NCBI GenBank assembly: GCA_964505555.1
Contig: CAZDIO010000065.1
Location: forward strand, 1 to 34,821
DNA length: 34,821 nt
Reading direction: 5' to 3'
From: CAZDIO01 sp964505555
GTDB taxonomy: Bacteria > Bdellovibrionota_C > UBA2361 > SZUA-149 > CAZDIO01
The notes under the pieces are model-generated. The model was not told where the DNA came from, ran no database searches, and saw nothing but the letters and a program-made list of their open reading frames with translations. Shown here in pieces: positions 7,648-15,536 of the stretch (position 1 is its first letter; each line of letters starts with the position of its first letter). Both the position numbers and the translations under genes were made by a program.

Positions 7648-10064
7648 TACGTAAAACTATCTCCAAATAAAATGTGACCAATACTATAACTTCCATCCCC
7701 CTGAAAAGGAAGAACAACAAGAGCATCATACCCGGTGGAAGATTCCTCCTTGGAAAACTCTATTTTATGAACAAACAATCCCCAGTGGTCTCCACTGGGG
7801 GGCGAGACAATTTTTTTTGCAATAATCTCATCATTTCGAAGGAGTAAAATGGTATAGTAGTCGTTGTTATCACTACTGAGTTCAATTTTTCTATCATATC
7901 GGATTTTAGAAAGTTGTATTCTTATTCCACTTGGGGTGAGGAGATAATTTCCTGGGGCCTCCCACGGTGTCCCCGATCTTTTTCTACTTCCTACCTGAGC
8001 TTCTGACAGCTGTTGTGCTGAAGCATCAAGATACGGCAGAATCTGGCGAGCTGAAACTTCAGGAGCATTTTTTGTTTGTATGTGAGATATCAAAAGAGAG
8101 GGGAGATTTTCGACTGTAAACCACGTTACAAAAATTATTCCGACAATACATACCAAAACGCTTAGAGCCTCTAACCAAATGAATGGTCCCTTCCTGTCGT
8201 TGCGAGCGAAGCGAAGCAATCTCAAATAATTTACAAGGGTTCGAGATTGCTTCGCTTCGCCCGGCGGCCGGGCCTCCCGGCTCGCAACGACAGGCGTTTC
8301 TGTCAGCAAAAAAGCGCTAAGGATTAGGCTTGCAAACGCCACCGAGGTAAGAAGACGACCCCACCACCCAGCACGCGTCAGTTCGTAAGAAAACTCTACA
8401 ATACAAGCATCCTTTCCTACCGGGATCGCCATTGGCGCGTGGGGGTGAATGGTAAAAAGATGGATAGGTATTTCTTTATTGTTTATCCTAGCTTTCCATG
8501 CCGGATACCAAAGTTGGTAAAACACTAACTCGCCGGAAGGACCGGCCGTGAGTTCTATTCGTGCCCAACCATTTTTTACTGAGCTTGATTTGATGCGATT
8601 TTCAATACGTTGGTATCCGTCCCAAACTTCTGCAGAATTTGGAGGTTGGGTATTTGGTTGAAAAGGAGCGGATTTTGGGAAGAAATCAGCGTCGTTGGTG
8701 GTACTCACACCACGTTTTTTTATGGCCGCTACTTGGATCTCCTTTTGTGAAGCAAATTCATAACTATTTACTCGAGCAAAATCATGGTGCACAAAAACAA
8801 GCACTCCACTACAAACAACGGCTATCAGTAGCTCTAACTTTGAAAGACGTTTTAGAAGAAACGATAAAAGAAAGGGAAGACCCCCAAGACATACCGAAAG
8901 ATAAAAAGAAGCGGGAAAAAGAAATCTCCATGGAAACTGCACCACCGCAAGTTTTGGTAACCCTTCCCACACCGGCTTTGACCAGGAGAGGGTCATCATC
9001 GTCGAGAGTCCAGCTGAAACTCCAGCAGCAATAAGAAGTGATAAGATCTTTTTTTCTTTGCTGAGCGCTTCTCTCGCAGTTAGTTTTTTCTTTGCTAAAA
9101 GAAAGTAAGAAAAAATACTCAATATCAGAGCGATACAGGCAGTAATGACAATCGTCTTTCCAAGGGTAAACGACATTTCATCTCTCTCTCCTTCAAGGCT
9201 TAGGCCATAACCCCAGTAATGGTTTACTAATTGATGAGGAAAAACGAAGTGGTTTTCATAGTTTGAGTAGCCACTTGTAAGGGTTGTACTGCCTTGTACA
9301 AGCTTCAGATCTGCTATCGCTGGTAGGAGAAAACTTCCTGCTAAACTCAGTCCGAGAAAAATTGAAAGACCTCCAATACCAAGCACTCTCCACTTCGTCG
9401 TTTTTCCTAAAAGAAACGAATAGATCAAAAGAAAAGGGATTATCGAGGAGACAAGAAGGAGCATTGAGAGGAGGTGCGTATGCACAAGAAGAGATATCGT
9501 TATTGCCCCAAGGATCACTGCCTGGCGGGGTTTTTTATCCGCAACAAAAAATGCATAGAGAAGTAAGGGGGGATAACAAAAGGAGGTAAATTCACCGAGG
9601 TTTGTTCGAACATAAATATCTACGAAGTGATAGGGTGAAAAGAGATAACATGTCGCAGTAAGCAGCCCCCCTGCTCTGCCAAATATCTTTGAAGCAACAA
9701 ACAACATCGCCAAACCAGAGACAAAAAACGAAAATAACCAGAGCAAATTAAGTGCGGCATTAACCTCCATACCAAAGATAAACAGCACCGCACCAAGCGC
9801 ATAGGGAAGACTTCCGGTAAACTCAAAAAGAGGATATCCCCAACCAAAGTAAAAACTCTCAATCCATCTTCCCGAATGCCCCTCAACAAATGAGTAAGCA
9901 AGTCCAACGATACGCCAGATATTGTAATCCCAGCTATGTCCGATATGGGTTTTAAAGGAGAAGGTGGTGATATCACGAGGAGCAAGGATAATTGGTTCTG
10001 TGGCAAAGAAAAAAATTACGAGAAATAAAATGACAACGAGAGCATTTTCAAAATGTTTCTTCAT
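7647..10064 (-). CDS. Polytopic GT-C-like membrane protein (PTPS_related/YfhO-like) with in-frame repeat
   Basis: The 805-residue protein has a signal-anchor-like first helix (8-22) and roughly a dozen further membrane helices. The first outer loop has GHSWDYNIWRI (acidic D46), then RWIESFYFGWGYPLFEF. This resembles the family annotated as 6-pyruvoyl-tetrahydropterin-synthase-related membrane proteins, which share the GT-C glycosyltransferase architecture with a loop-1 Asp. A role in sugar transfer from lipid-linked donors is inference. A soluble beta-rich section (about 480-570) precedes two late helices and a C-terminal extracytoplasmic domain. Residues 591-624 are encoded by a 102-bp palindromic repeat inserted without breaking the frame, between two helices. 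The gene overlaps the HAD gene by one base. The biological role is unknown. Confidence 0.75.
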   Translation of the reverse strand: MKKHFENALVVILFLVIFFFATEPIILAPRDITTFSFKTHIGHSWDYNIWRIVGLAYSFVEGHSGRWIESFYFGWGYPLFEFTGSLPYALGAVLFIFGMEVNAALNLLWLFSFFVSGLAMLFVASKIFGRAGGLLTATCYLFSPYHFVDIYVRTNLGEFTSFCYPPLLLYAFFVADKKPRQAVILGAITISLLVHTHLLSMLLLVSSIIPFLLIYSFLLGKTTKWRVLGIGGLSIFLGLSLAGSFLLPAIADLKLVQGSTTLTSGYSNYENHFVFPHQLVNHYWGYGLSLEGERDEMSFTLGKTIVITACIALILSIFSYFLLAKKKLTAREALSKEKKILSLLIAAGVSAGLSTMMTLSWSKPVWEGLPKLAVVQFPWRFLFPASFYLSVCLGGLPFLLSFLLKRLSKLELLIAVVCSGVLVFVHHDFARVNSYEFASQKEIQVAAIKKRGVSTTNDADFFPKSAPFQPNTQPPNSAEVWDGYQRIENRIKSSSVKNGWARIELTAGPSGELVFYQLWYPAWKARINNKEIPIHLFTIHPHAPMAIPVGKDACIVEFSYELTRAGWWGRLLTSVAFASLILSAFLLTETPVVASREARPPGEAKQSRTLVNYLRLLRFARNDRKGPFIWLEALSVLVCIVGIIFVTWFTVENLPSLLISHIQTKNAPEVSARQILPYLDASAQQLSEAQVGSRKRSGTPWEAPGNYLLTPSGIRIQLSKIRYDRKIELSSDNNDYYTILLLRNDEIIAKKIVSPPSGDHWGLFVHKIEFSKEESSTGYDALVVLPFQGDGSYSIGHILFGDSFT
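8193..8294. repeat. Family-1 palindromic element inside a coding sequence
   Basis: This 102-bp element starts CCTGTCGTTGCGAGCGAAGC and ends CTCGCAACGACAGG. The left arm is 31 bases, the loop 19 bases (ending AGGGTTC), and the right arm 52 bases including a GC-rich insert. It has the same length as the copy at 15214-15315 and almost identical arms. It adds exactly 34 codons, with no stop in the host frame, to the membrane-protein gene (peptide PVVASREARPP...LLRFARNDR). Confidence 0.95.
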
Positions 10065-10268
10065 TCGTATATCAACGAAGGTATCCTCTTACACTCGTCC
10101 CCAACCCTCTACTTAGCCTTGAACTTTTACTACACTTCGTCTTGCACTTGCACTTGCTCTCCCTCGATTCTGTGCAAGTGCAAGACGAAGTTCAGCATAA
10201 GTCTAAATATAAGTAAAAGAACAAGTAAAAGTGTAGTGATTCGAGGTGTTGGGCGATAGAGAGAGCTT
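10065..10268. other. Intergenic region with strong hairpin
   Basis: These 204 bases lie between the PilT-like gene and the membrane-protein gene, both minus strand. No gene is supported. The main content is the perfect 19-bp stem at 10135-10190. Beyond it, ACTACACTT (10129-10137) recurs inverted at 10229-10237, so a larger alternative fold is possible. Confidence 0.6.
10135..10190 (-). terminator. Perfect 19-bp stem-loop, probable terminator or RNA-stabilising hairpin
   Basis: CTTCGTCTTGCACTTGCAC (10135-10153) pairs perfectly with 10172-10190 across an 18-base loop. It lies 79 bases past the stop of the PilT-like gene on the minus strand. No T-run follows, so a classical intrinsic terminator is not proved; it could block 3' exonucleases instead. 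Confidence 0.5.
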
Positions 10269-11354
10269 TTATATCGAGGCAAAAGATCCCGAAGAAACGC
10301 CGCGAAGAAGTAAGGCAAAATCATCGGGGCTTGAAGCCTGTCTTAGTGCCTCTTCATAGGTGATCAGTTTTTCTTCATAAAGCTTTAAGAGTGCTTGATC
10401 AAAAGATTGCATTCCATAGCTTTCACTCCCCGTGCGTAATGCTTCAACTATCTGCTGCGACTTCTCCGGATCTCGAATCGCGGCCGAAACCCGTGAAGAA
10501 TTAATTAAGATCTCTGCAGCCATTACCATCCCCTTTCCATCAGCGCGAGGAAGTAACCGCTGGCAAATTATTCCTGAGAGAATCTGAGAGAGAAGTAGCC
10601 GGACCTCTTTCTTTCTCTCCTCTGAAAAAGTAGAAATAATTCTTGATATTGCCTCCAGAGCGTTTGCGGAATGAAGCGTGCCAAATACAATATGGCCTGT
10701 TTCTGCGGCACTCATCATAATTTCTAGCGTTTCACGATTTTGAATCTCTCCGATCATGATCACATCAGGATCTTGCCGAAGTGTTCCAGAGAGGGCCTGT
10801 GTAAAACTAAGACAGTCAAGACCGATCTCTCGTTGGCTTATCAGAGAACGCCGATCCTTGTGGACATACTCAATCGGGTCTTCAATCGTAACAATATGGC
10901 AAGAGCGGTGTTTATTAATATGATCAATCATCGCTGCAAGCGTTGTCGTTTTTCCAGAGCCTGTTGCCCCACTCACAATAACAAGACCACGTTCAAGGAG
11001 CGATAATTTTGAAACAATCTCTGGCAGTTTTAATTCTGAAATTGTCGGCACATCAGAGGGAATTAAGCGCAGCGCTAAGGCAACCTCTCCTTGTTGCGAA
11101 TATGCGGAAACACGAAATCGTCCCACATCTTTTTGAATTGCAAAATCTACCTGCCGCTCTTCCTCAAAACAGATTTTCTGGTGCGGAGCCATCAAAGAAA
11201 AGGCGATCGTTTGAACCTCCTCCGCGCTCATCGTCTTTCCTTCTCGCATTGCAACAAGAGTTCCATCCCGTCTAAAAGTCGGCGCACTCCCGGCTTTTAG
11301 GTGAATATCGGTGGCATTAATTTTTCGAGCGTATGCGAGAATGATCTCTAACAT
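10269..11354 (-). CDS. Type IV pilus retraction ATPase, PilT/PilU family
   Basis: Secretion ATPases of this family power pilus depolymerisation at the inner membrane. The 361 residues are full length for PilT. Motifs are Walker A GATGSGKT (129-136), Asp box TIEDPIEY (157-164), Walker B DVIMIGEIQN (197-206) and His box GHIVFGTLHS (220-229). The C-terminal GMQSFDQALLKLYEEKLIT is shared by PilT and PilU. The usual GEMRD after Walker B is GEIQN here, so Arg and Asp are replaced while the catalytic Glu is kept. No other pilus gene is in the window, so this is a stand-alone copy. RBS AGAGG lies 8 bases before the ATG. The precise pilT or pilU name is left open. Confidence 0.92.
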   Translation of the reverse strand: MLEIILAYARKINATDIHLKAGSAPTFRRDGTLVAMREGKTMSAEEVQTIAFSLMAPHQKICFEEERQVDFAIQKDVGRFRVSAYSQQGEVALALRLIPSDVPTISELKLPEIVSKLSLLERGLVIVSGATGSGKTTTLAAMIDHINKHRSCHIVTIEDPIEYVHKDRRSLISQREIGLDCLSFTQALSGTLRQDPDVIMIGEIQNRETLEIMMSAAETGHIVFGTLHSANALEAISRIISTFSEERKKEVRLLLSQILSGIICQRLLPRADGKGMVMAAEILINSSRVSAAIRDPEKSQQIVEALRTGSESYGMQSFDQALLKLYEEKLITYEEALRQASSPDDFALLLRGVSSGSFASI

Positions 11355-11473
11355 CTGAGCGCCTCTTAAATAATCTCTAACTTATAAGAGATCATCGGAT
11401 GCTCTTATGAGAATATAAAGGATTTGCTGAGTGTTTTGTTGCTGATTACTCAGTATCTAGCGCCTATAATCTT
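11355..11473. other. Spacer between the rRNA methyltransferase and PilT-like genes
   Basis: This 119-base spacer contains small inverted repeats: ATCTCT/AGAGAT close to the PilT-like start and CTGAGT/ACTCAG in the middle. They may be a leader or attenuator-like structure for the PilT-like gene. No gene is seen. Confidence 0.4.
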
Positions 11474-11482
11474 TTAAGGCGC
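11460..11482 (-). terminator. Stem-loop across the stop codon of the RlmD-like gene
   Basis: GCGCCT (11460-11465) pairs with AGGCGC (11477-11482), enclosing the TAA stop at 11474-11476. No clear T-run follows on the minus strand, so it is only a possible terminator. Confidence 0.35.
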
Positions 11483-12787
11483 GTGATTTAATACAGCCAA
11501 AATCTCGATATATGAGGTTTGAGCAAACATATCGAAAGGATAGATACCTTTTACTTCGTAACCACGATCGATCAACGTTCTAAGGTCTCTGGTAAAGCTA
11601 GGGAGATGACACGATATTAAGAGCAACTTCTTTACTTGAGGTAGCTCCCCCGCTAAATTTCCCAAACCACTTCGCGGGGGATCCGCAAGAATGCAATCAA
11701 AAGCACGAAGAGAATCTTTTTGAGAGGCCAAAAACTTCTCTACTGAACTGTGTACATATTCAAGTTTTTTCTCAAGGCCGTAGCGGCTTGCGTTTTCTCT
11801 CCCGAAGGAAACGAGCCGTGGATCACATTCAACAGCGGTTACGCTACCTCCTCGCTTTGCGATAGGCAGTGAAAAATTTCCCGCTCCGGCATAGAGATCA
11901 AGAACCTTCGTTCTTGCACCGACCTCGATCTCCTCTACTACCTTTGCTATCAAACGTTGATTTATCCCAACGTTTACCTGAGAAAAAGCTCCGGCAGGAA
12001 CTTGAAGAACAAGGCTCTTTTGTTCATTGAGCGGAAGTTCTAAAATCTGACGTCCACTTCCTGATAATTCTTTTTCACCAATAACAAGCTTTACATTTCC
12101 AAAATGCATCTTTGCTCGATTGAGGATCTGTTCTGCTTCAGCTTTCCCTAGATCATAAGGAGATTTTAAAATAGCGATGATTCCCTGATCGTCTGCCTCT
12201 AAGAGCACAGAACTTATTCTTCCCTGCACTTCTTTTCCAAAAGATTGAATGTGAGTGAGTGCTTCATTGATTTTCTGATTTGAGATGGCACAAGATTCAA
12301 TAGGAACAACCGACCGAGAATTTGTCCGATAGAGACCAACTTTTCCATGTGGATCAACATGCAGGGTCAGCCGGTGACGATACGAAAATGGACTCCCCGG
12401 CGTAACGGGACGTAGTGCCTCACTCACTTCCGAAGGAAACTTTGCTGCGCGAAGTGCGCCATCAATCATTTTATATTTCGCCTGGAGCTGCCCTTCATAG
12501 GAGATGTGTTGGAGTTCGCAACCTCCGCAAGCCATATAATATTTACACCGTGGTACAACTCTCTCCTCTGCGGCATCTTCAATTTCTCTCAGTTCCGTTT
12601 CAAGATGGCGTTTCTTTTGAGAAGTCACCAGTGCAGAAACTTTCTCCCCGGGAATCGAATAGGGCACAAATGCAGCAATCCCTAGAAGATCTTCTTTGCC
12701 GTCCCCTTGAGAAACAACTTCGCCTACCCCAGCTCCGCCAACAGCGATATTTCTAATCTTTACACTTACGATCGGCGATACAGACAT
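11474..12787 (-). CDS. Class I SAM-dependent 23S rRNA uracil-5-methyltransferase (RlmD/RumA-type)
   Basis: The 437-residue protein has a TRAM-like N-terminal domain (1-70). It has the four iron-sulfur cysteines of the RumA class (CKYYMACGGC: C81, C87, C90; plus C166). The SAM-binding fold follows, with FSQVN (268-272), DLYAGAGNF (297-305), ADPPRSG (368-374) and the catalytic Cys in ISCHLPSF (C393). Family members make m5U in 23S rRNA or tRNA, and TrmA-like folate-independent enzymes share the same core; the exact target nucleotide is not decidable here. It starts at ATG 12787, with a GAAGAG ribosome site, 15 bases after the M23 peptidase stop. It is therefore probably in an operon with that peptidase and possibly the downstream PilT-like gene. 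Confidence 0.92.
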   Translation of the reverse strand: MSVSPIVSVKIRNIAVGGAGVGEVVSQGDGKEDLLGIAAFVPYSIPGEKVSALVTSQKKRHLETELREIEDAAEERVVPRCKYYMACGGCELQHISYEGQLQAKYKMIDGALRAAKFPSEVSEALRPVTPGSPFSYRHRLTLHVDPHGKVGLYRTNSRSVVPIESCAISNQKINEALTHIQSFGKEVQGRISSVLLEADDQGIIAILKSPYDLGKAEAEQILNRAKMHFGNVKLVIGEKELSGSGRQILELPLNEQKSLVLQVPAGAFSQVNVGINQRLIAKVVEEIEVGARTKVLDLYAGAGNFSLPIAKRGGSVTAVECDPRLVSFGRENASRYGLEKKLEYVHSSVEKFLASQKDSLRAFDCILADPPRSGLGNLAGELPQVKKLLLISCHLPSFTRDLRTLIDRGYEVKGIYPFDMFAQTSYIEILAVLNHAP

Positions 12788-12802
12788 GAAAACTTCTCTT
12801 CA

Positions 12803-14248
12803 CTAACTTTTGTAAAATGTTTCCAGATCGAATGCTTGATAGCGGTCGAGCGTAAAAAGAACTTTGCGTAGGTAATTAGCGCTAATTTTTTGCCCCTTAT
12901 CAAGCAATTCACTGACTGGAAGTTTAACACCAAGAGGATCGACATACTTTCCCTGATCAAACAAGCTAAAATGAAGATGCGGGCCTGTGGCAAGACCGGT
13001 TGCTCCAACAGCGCCGATGATCTGACCACGAGACACCGGAGCTCCTCGCACTACTCCTTTCTCAATTTTTGAGAGGTGCAGATACGCTGTTTCGTATCGG
13101 CCAGAGTGTTTAAGCTTAATCATTATTCCATTTCCCCCATCGCGACCCGCAAAGACAACTCGTCCGTCGGCAACGGAGCGGACCGGAGTTCCAGTTGGTG
13201 CTGCAAAGTCAATTCCATTATGGGGACGCCACCTCTGAAGTATCGGATGAAACCGTGCCTTTGAAAAAGTGCTCGTCACCCGACTAAATTTCACAGGATA
13301 GCGTAGAAAGCTTGCGCCAAGTGGTTCTGAAAGCTCGTTAAAGTATCGGGCCTTTCCATCAGAACCCACATATCGAATCGATGCAAAACGTTTTCCTTTT
13401 ACTTCAATGGCAGCAGCAAGAATAATTCCTGTCGTGAGCGGAGCATCTTCTTTAAACGCATGATTGTCATAGATAATGGTAAAACGATCGCCAACCCGAA
13501 AGTCTTCTCGAAATAACACTCGATCGCTAAAGAGATCGACAAGTTCATCAATCACGGAATAAGAAAGTCCAGCATCAATAGCAGCCTGAGCAAACGAAGT
13601 TTGTATAGAACCAACAACAACATGTTCGCGGCGTTCAACTACTTTAGTTTGTAATGTCCCGACAAAACTCCCCGCTTCATTACGCGAAACTTCTAAAGTT
13701 TTTTCGTTATTAAAATCACTCTTTAAAGAGTGAAGAGTCCCATCTACATCAAAACCAAATACGAGATCCTGTTTAATACGAAGCGCCAATGAAACATTCT
13801 CCTGCGTCGCAATGCGTTGCATTGTATCAGTAAGTTCTCGCTCCAGATCTTTCCCAATTCCGTAACGAGCGATAATTGATCCTAAAGTTTCTCCCTTCTT
13901 TACGGTGTGAACCAGAATCACTTTATCTAAAAGTGGCAACGGTGGTTCCTGGAGTGTCAGTTCGTATGTAAAAAGAGCAGATGGAGGCGTGGCGATTTTT
14001 GGAAGTTGCCGATTTTGCCGCCATAAGTTCAGCAAAAAAGCACAACCTATAATTACACCTAAAAGCAGAACTCCTAAAAGTAATCGGCGGATTGATTCTT
14101 TTGTGAATCGTTGGCTATTTCGGTGACGACGTTTAATGGGATCTTGTTTTCGAATGAAAATTGGTGGCGCATTACTAGGATAAGAAAGGGGTGGAACCCT
14201 TTTTCGATAAAAGACCCGGGTAGAAGACCTTATCTTTCTTTTCCTCAT
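12803..14248 (-). CDS. Membrane-anchored M23 family metallopeptidase (MepM-like)
   Basis: This is probably a peptidoglycan endopeptidase or an amidase activator. The 481 residues comprise a basic cytoplasmic N-terminus (1-52, rich in Arg/Lys), one membrane helix (55-75) and an OapA/LysM-like segment (VHTVKKGETLGSIIARYGI, 113-131). A middle domain typical of MepM/YebA proteins and a C-terminal LytM fold follow. Zinc ligands are intact: HNGID (H343, D347) and GPHLHF (H424, H426), with H391 in YLHLSKI as catalytic base. Because all ligands are present, an active enzyme is more likely than an EnvC/NlpD-type activator, but this is inference. It lies just upstream of the RlmD-like gene on the same strand. 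The long basic N-terminal extension is unusual. Confidence 0.92.
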   Translation of the reverse strand: MRKRKIRSSTRVFYRKRVPPLSYPSNAPPIFIRKQDPIKRRHRNSQRFTKESIRRLLLGVLLLGVIIGCAFLLNLWRQNRQLPKIATPPSALFTYELTLQEPPLPLLDKVILVHTVKKGETLGSIIARYGIGKDLERELTDTMQRIATQENVSLALRIKQDLVFGFDVDGTLHSLKSDFNNEKTLEVSRNEAGSFVGTLQTKVVERREHVVVGSIQTSFAQAAIDAGLSYSVIDELVDLFSDRVLFREDFRVGDRFTIIYDNHAFKEDAPLTTGIILAAAIEVKGKRFASIRYVGSDGKARYFNELSEPLGASFLRYPVKFSRVTSTFSKARFHPILQRWRPHNGIDFAAPTGTPVRSVADGRVVFAGRDGGNGIMIKLKHSGRYETAYLHLSKIEKGVVRGAPVSRGQIIGAVGATGLATGPHLHFSLFDQGKYVDPLGVKLPVSELLDKGQKISANYLRKVLFTLDRYQAFDLETFYKS

Positions 14249-14393
14249 CTGCTTTGCTTTCTGTGTTTTCCCTTTCTTTAGCTTTTACCAATAGATTGCT
14301 CATTAAACAAAGCAGAAATTTGCGAGAAAATCTGTGCCGGATTGAGTAGGGCGAGATCTGAGAGCTTAAATTAACGGGTTTTGAAGAAAGATT

Positions 14394-14480
14394 TATAGAA
14401 CCACAGAGGCGCAGAGACACAGAGAAGAAATAGAGAAGATCAACAAAATCTTTTTTTCTCTGTGTCTCTGTGGTTCTATA
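14394..14480. repeat. Family-3 palindrome (TATAGAACCACAGAG type), copy A
   Basis: The left arm begins TATAGAACCACAGAGGCGCA and the right arm ends CTCTGTGGTTCTATA. The left arm carries about 8 extra bases (GCGCAGAG) relative to the right arm. A second copy with the same arms and the same extra bases lies at 29109-29183; only the loops differ. The CACAGAG core resembles the family-2 repeats. Confidence 0.93.
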
Positions 14481-14554
14481 AAAATTCTTTCGCTTATAGC
14501 CAAGAGTAGCGCCGAACCGAACTCTCTCCGGAGTGACTTAACGCACCAAAAATG

Positions 14555-14612
14555 GCCGACACACACCTTGTCATTGGGTTGGATATGAAGAAGGGAGTTG
14601 GTGTGTGTCGGC
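14555..14612 (-). terminator. Stem-loop downstream of the 143-residue orphan gene
   Basis: GCCGACACACACC (14555-14567) pairs perfectly with GGTGTGTGTCGGC (14600-14612), loop 32 bases. It is 20 bases past the stop at 14633 on the minus strand. It probably ends that transcript, although the following T-tract is weak. Confidence 0.5.
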
Positions 14613-14632
14613 AAGATCTGACAAAAAACGTT

Positions 14633-15064
14633 TTAGAAAAATGAACCTAGCCAGTCTGTTGCTTTGTTCACTAACCAATGAACCCCCTTGTTTATAATTT
14701 TTCCGAAACCATCTAAGACTCCTTTGGATTTACCCTCTTCCTTTTCCTGAATTGGGAAGGAGTTCGTATCGAGTGCGATCGGAAAGGAAGGTTCCTTCGG
14801 GAATGGTAATATTGTTCGTCGATCGCTTCCACCAAAGAGAATGGAGATTAATCCTACTAACTTCTGAATAAGATCAAAGATAACTCCAATAATTCCTTGC
14901 AGCGGGTTTTGTGGCCTCACCGGAAAATAATCGATACCTCTTGGTATCGATGTTGGTTGCGATAAGATCCTCTTCATCTCTTCCATGAGAGAGCTTTGTG
15001 AGGTTGAAGATAATTGAGAAGTGCTATTTTGATACGGTGCATAAGGGGTTTGCTGAACATACAT
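14633..15064 (-). CDS. Hypothetical protein, 143 residues
   Basis: I do not recognise the family. The ATG at 15064 follows a strong ribosome site (AGGAG, 9-base spacing), and a hairpin follows the stop, so a real gene is likely. The first 40 residues are Gln/Ser/Thr/Pro-rich and disordered-looking (MYVQQTPYAPYQN). Residues 54-78 form a hydrophobic, possibly membrane-inserting or amphipathic segment (LQGIIGVIFDLIQKLVGLIS). A Pro/Phe-rich linker and an amphipathic C-terminal helix (INKGVHWLVNKATDWLGSFF) complete it. There is no signal peptide or Cys. It stands alone, divergent from the 15537 gene. Its function is unknown. Confidence 0.7.
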   Translation of the reverse strand: MYVQQTPYAPYQNSTSQLSSTSQSSLMEEMKRILSQPTSIPRGIDYFPVRPQNPLQGIIGVIFDLIQKLVGLISILFGGSDRRTILPFPKEPSFPIALDTNSFPIQEKEEGKSKGVLDGFGKIINKGVHWLVNKATDWLGSFF

Positions 15065-15213
15065 AATGAATTTCTCCTAAGACATTTTTAGCAACTAATA
15101 CGGACCTCCATCCCGAGAGATCGCTCGGCTTCTATAGTTAGTATCGTAAAAATTGAGGGCATGGTTTCTGATGGAAAAGATGATTTGAATGAGATTTGTA
15201 GTCTCTAGTAACA
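15065..15213. other. Upstream region of the 143-residue orphan gene
   Basis: This is the likely promoter and leader of the minus-strand orphan gene. CCGAG (15113-15117) and CTCGG (15124-15128) form a 5-bp hairpin about 50 bases before the start. I could not define a confident -35/-10 pair. Confidence 0.35.
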
Positions 15214-15315
15214 CCTGTCGTTGCGAGCGAAGCGAAGCAATCTCGAACCCTGAATGGTGATGGGAGATTGCTTCGCTTCGCCCGGCCGCCGGGCCTCCCG
15301 GCTCGCAACGACAGG
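15214..15315. repeat. Family-1 palindromic element, full 102-bp intergenic copy
   Basis: The arms are nearly identical to the 8193-8294 copy and the total length is identical. The 19-base loop is different and begins with GAACCCT, whereas the other copy carries AGGGTTC at the opposite end of its loop, so the loop is flipped relative to the arms. The right arm contains the GC-rich insert CGGCCGCCGGGCCTCCCGG. Confidence 0.95.
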
Positions 15316-15536
15316 GATGGAATACCGTTTTATAAATATCTTCTCCCCTCGATCAAGACAGATTTCCCATTTTCTGTTACCCTCCGTTTACAAAAAATCA
15401 AGGGAAGAAGAGCAGTGTGCTTGGCCTTTTAGGGAAAGTTCCTTTCTCTCCATGGGTCAAGGTAAACAGGCGGTTAAATTAGGTTTGGCGCGGAGCCTTC
15501 CTGCTGTTTTCCGATCCTCTGCCGAAAGGATGTGGC
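15316..15536 (+). other. Leader region before the 185-residue orphan gene
   Basis: No gene is supported in these 221 bases. Just before the start, ATCCT (15514-15518) can pair with AGGAT (15527-15531), which covers the ribosome site AAAGGA of the gene starting at 15537. This could gate translation. I tested the region by eye against the c-di-GMP (GEMM) riboswitch consensus and did not find enough conserved positions. Confidence 0.4.

Larger units (their letters stand above)
14249..14632. other. Noncoding stretch with one family-3 palindrome and one hairpin
   Basis: This 384-base gap lies between the M23 peptidase gene and the small orphan gene. It holds the family-3 repeat (14394-14480) and the hairpin at 14555-14612. 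Short reading frames here lack ribosome sites and cover the repeats, so none is called. Confidence 0.6.

Noticed and set aside
8639..9034. Plus-strand frame antisense to the membrane protein gene.
   Set aside because: It is a shadow of the 7647-10064 gene, with no ribosome site or recognisable domain.
15316..15536. Possible c-di-GMP (GEMM) riboswitch from GGTAAAC and GGCGCGGAGCC fragments.
   Set aside because: The order and conserved positions of the GEMM consensus are not met; only short similarities exist.
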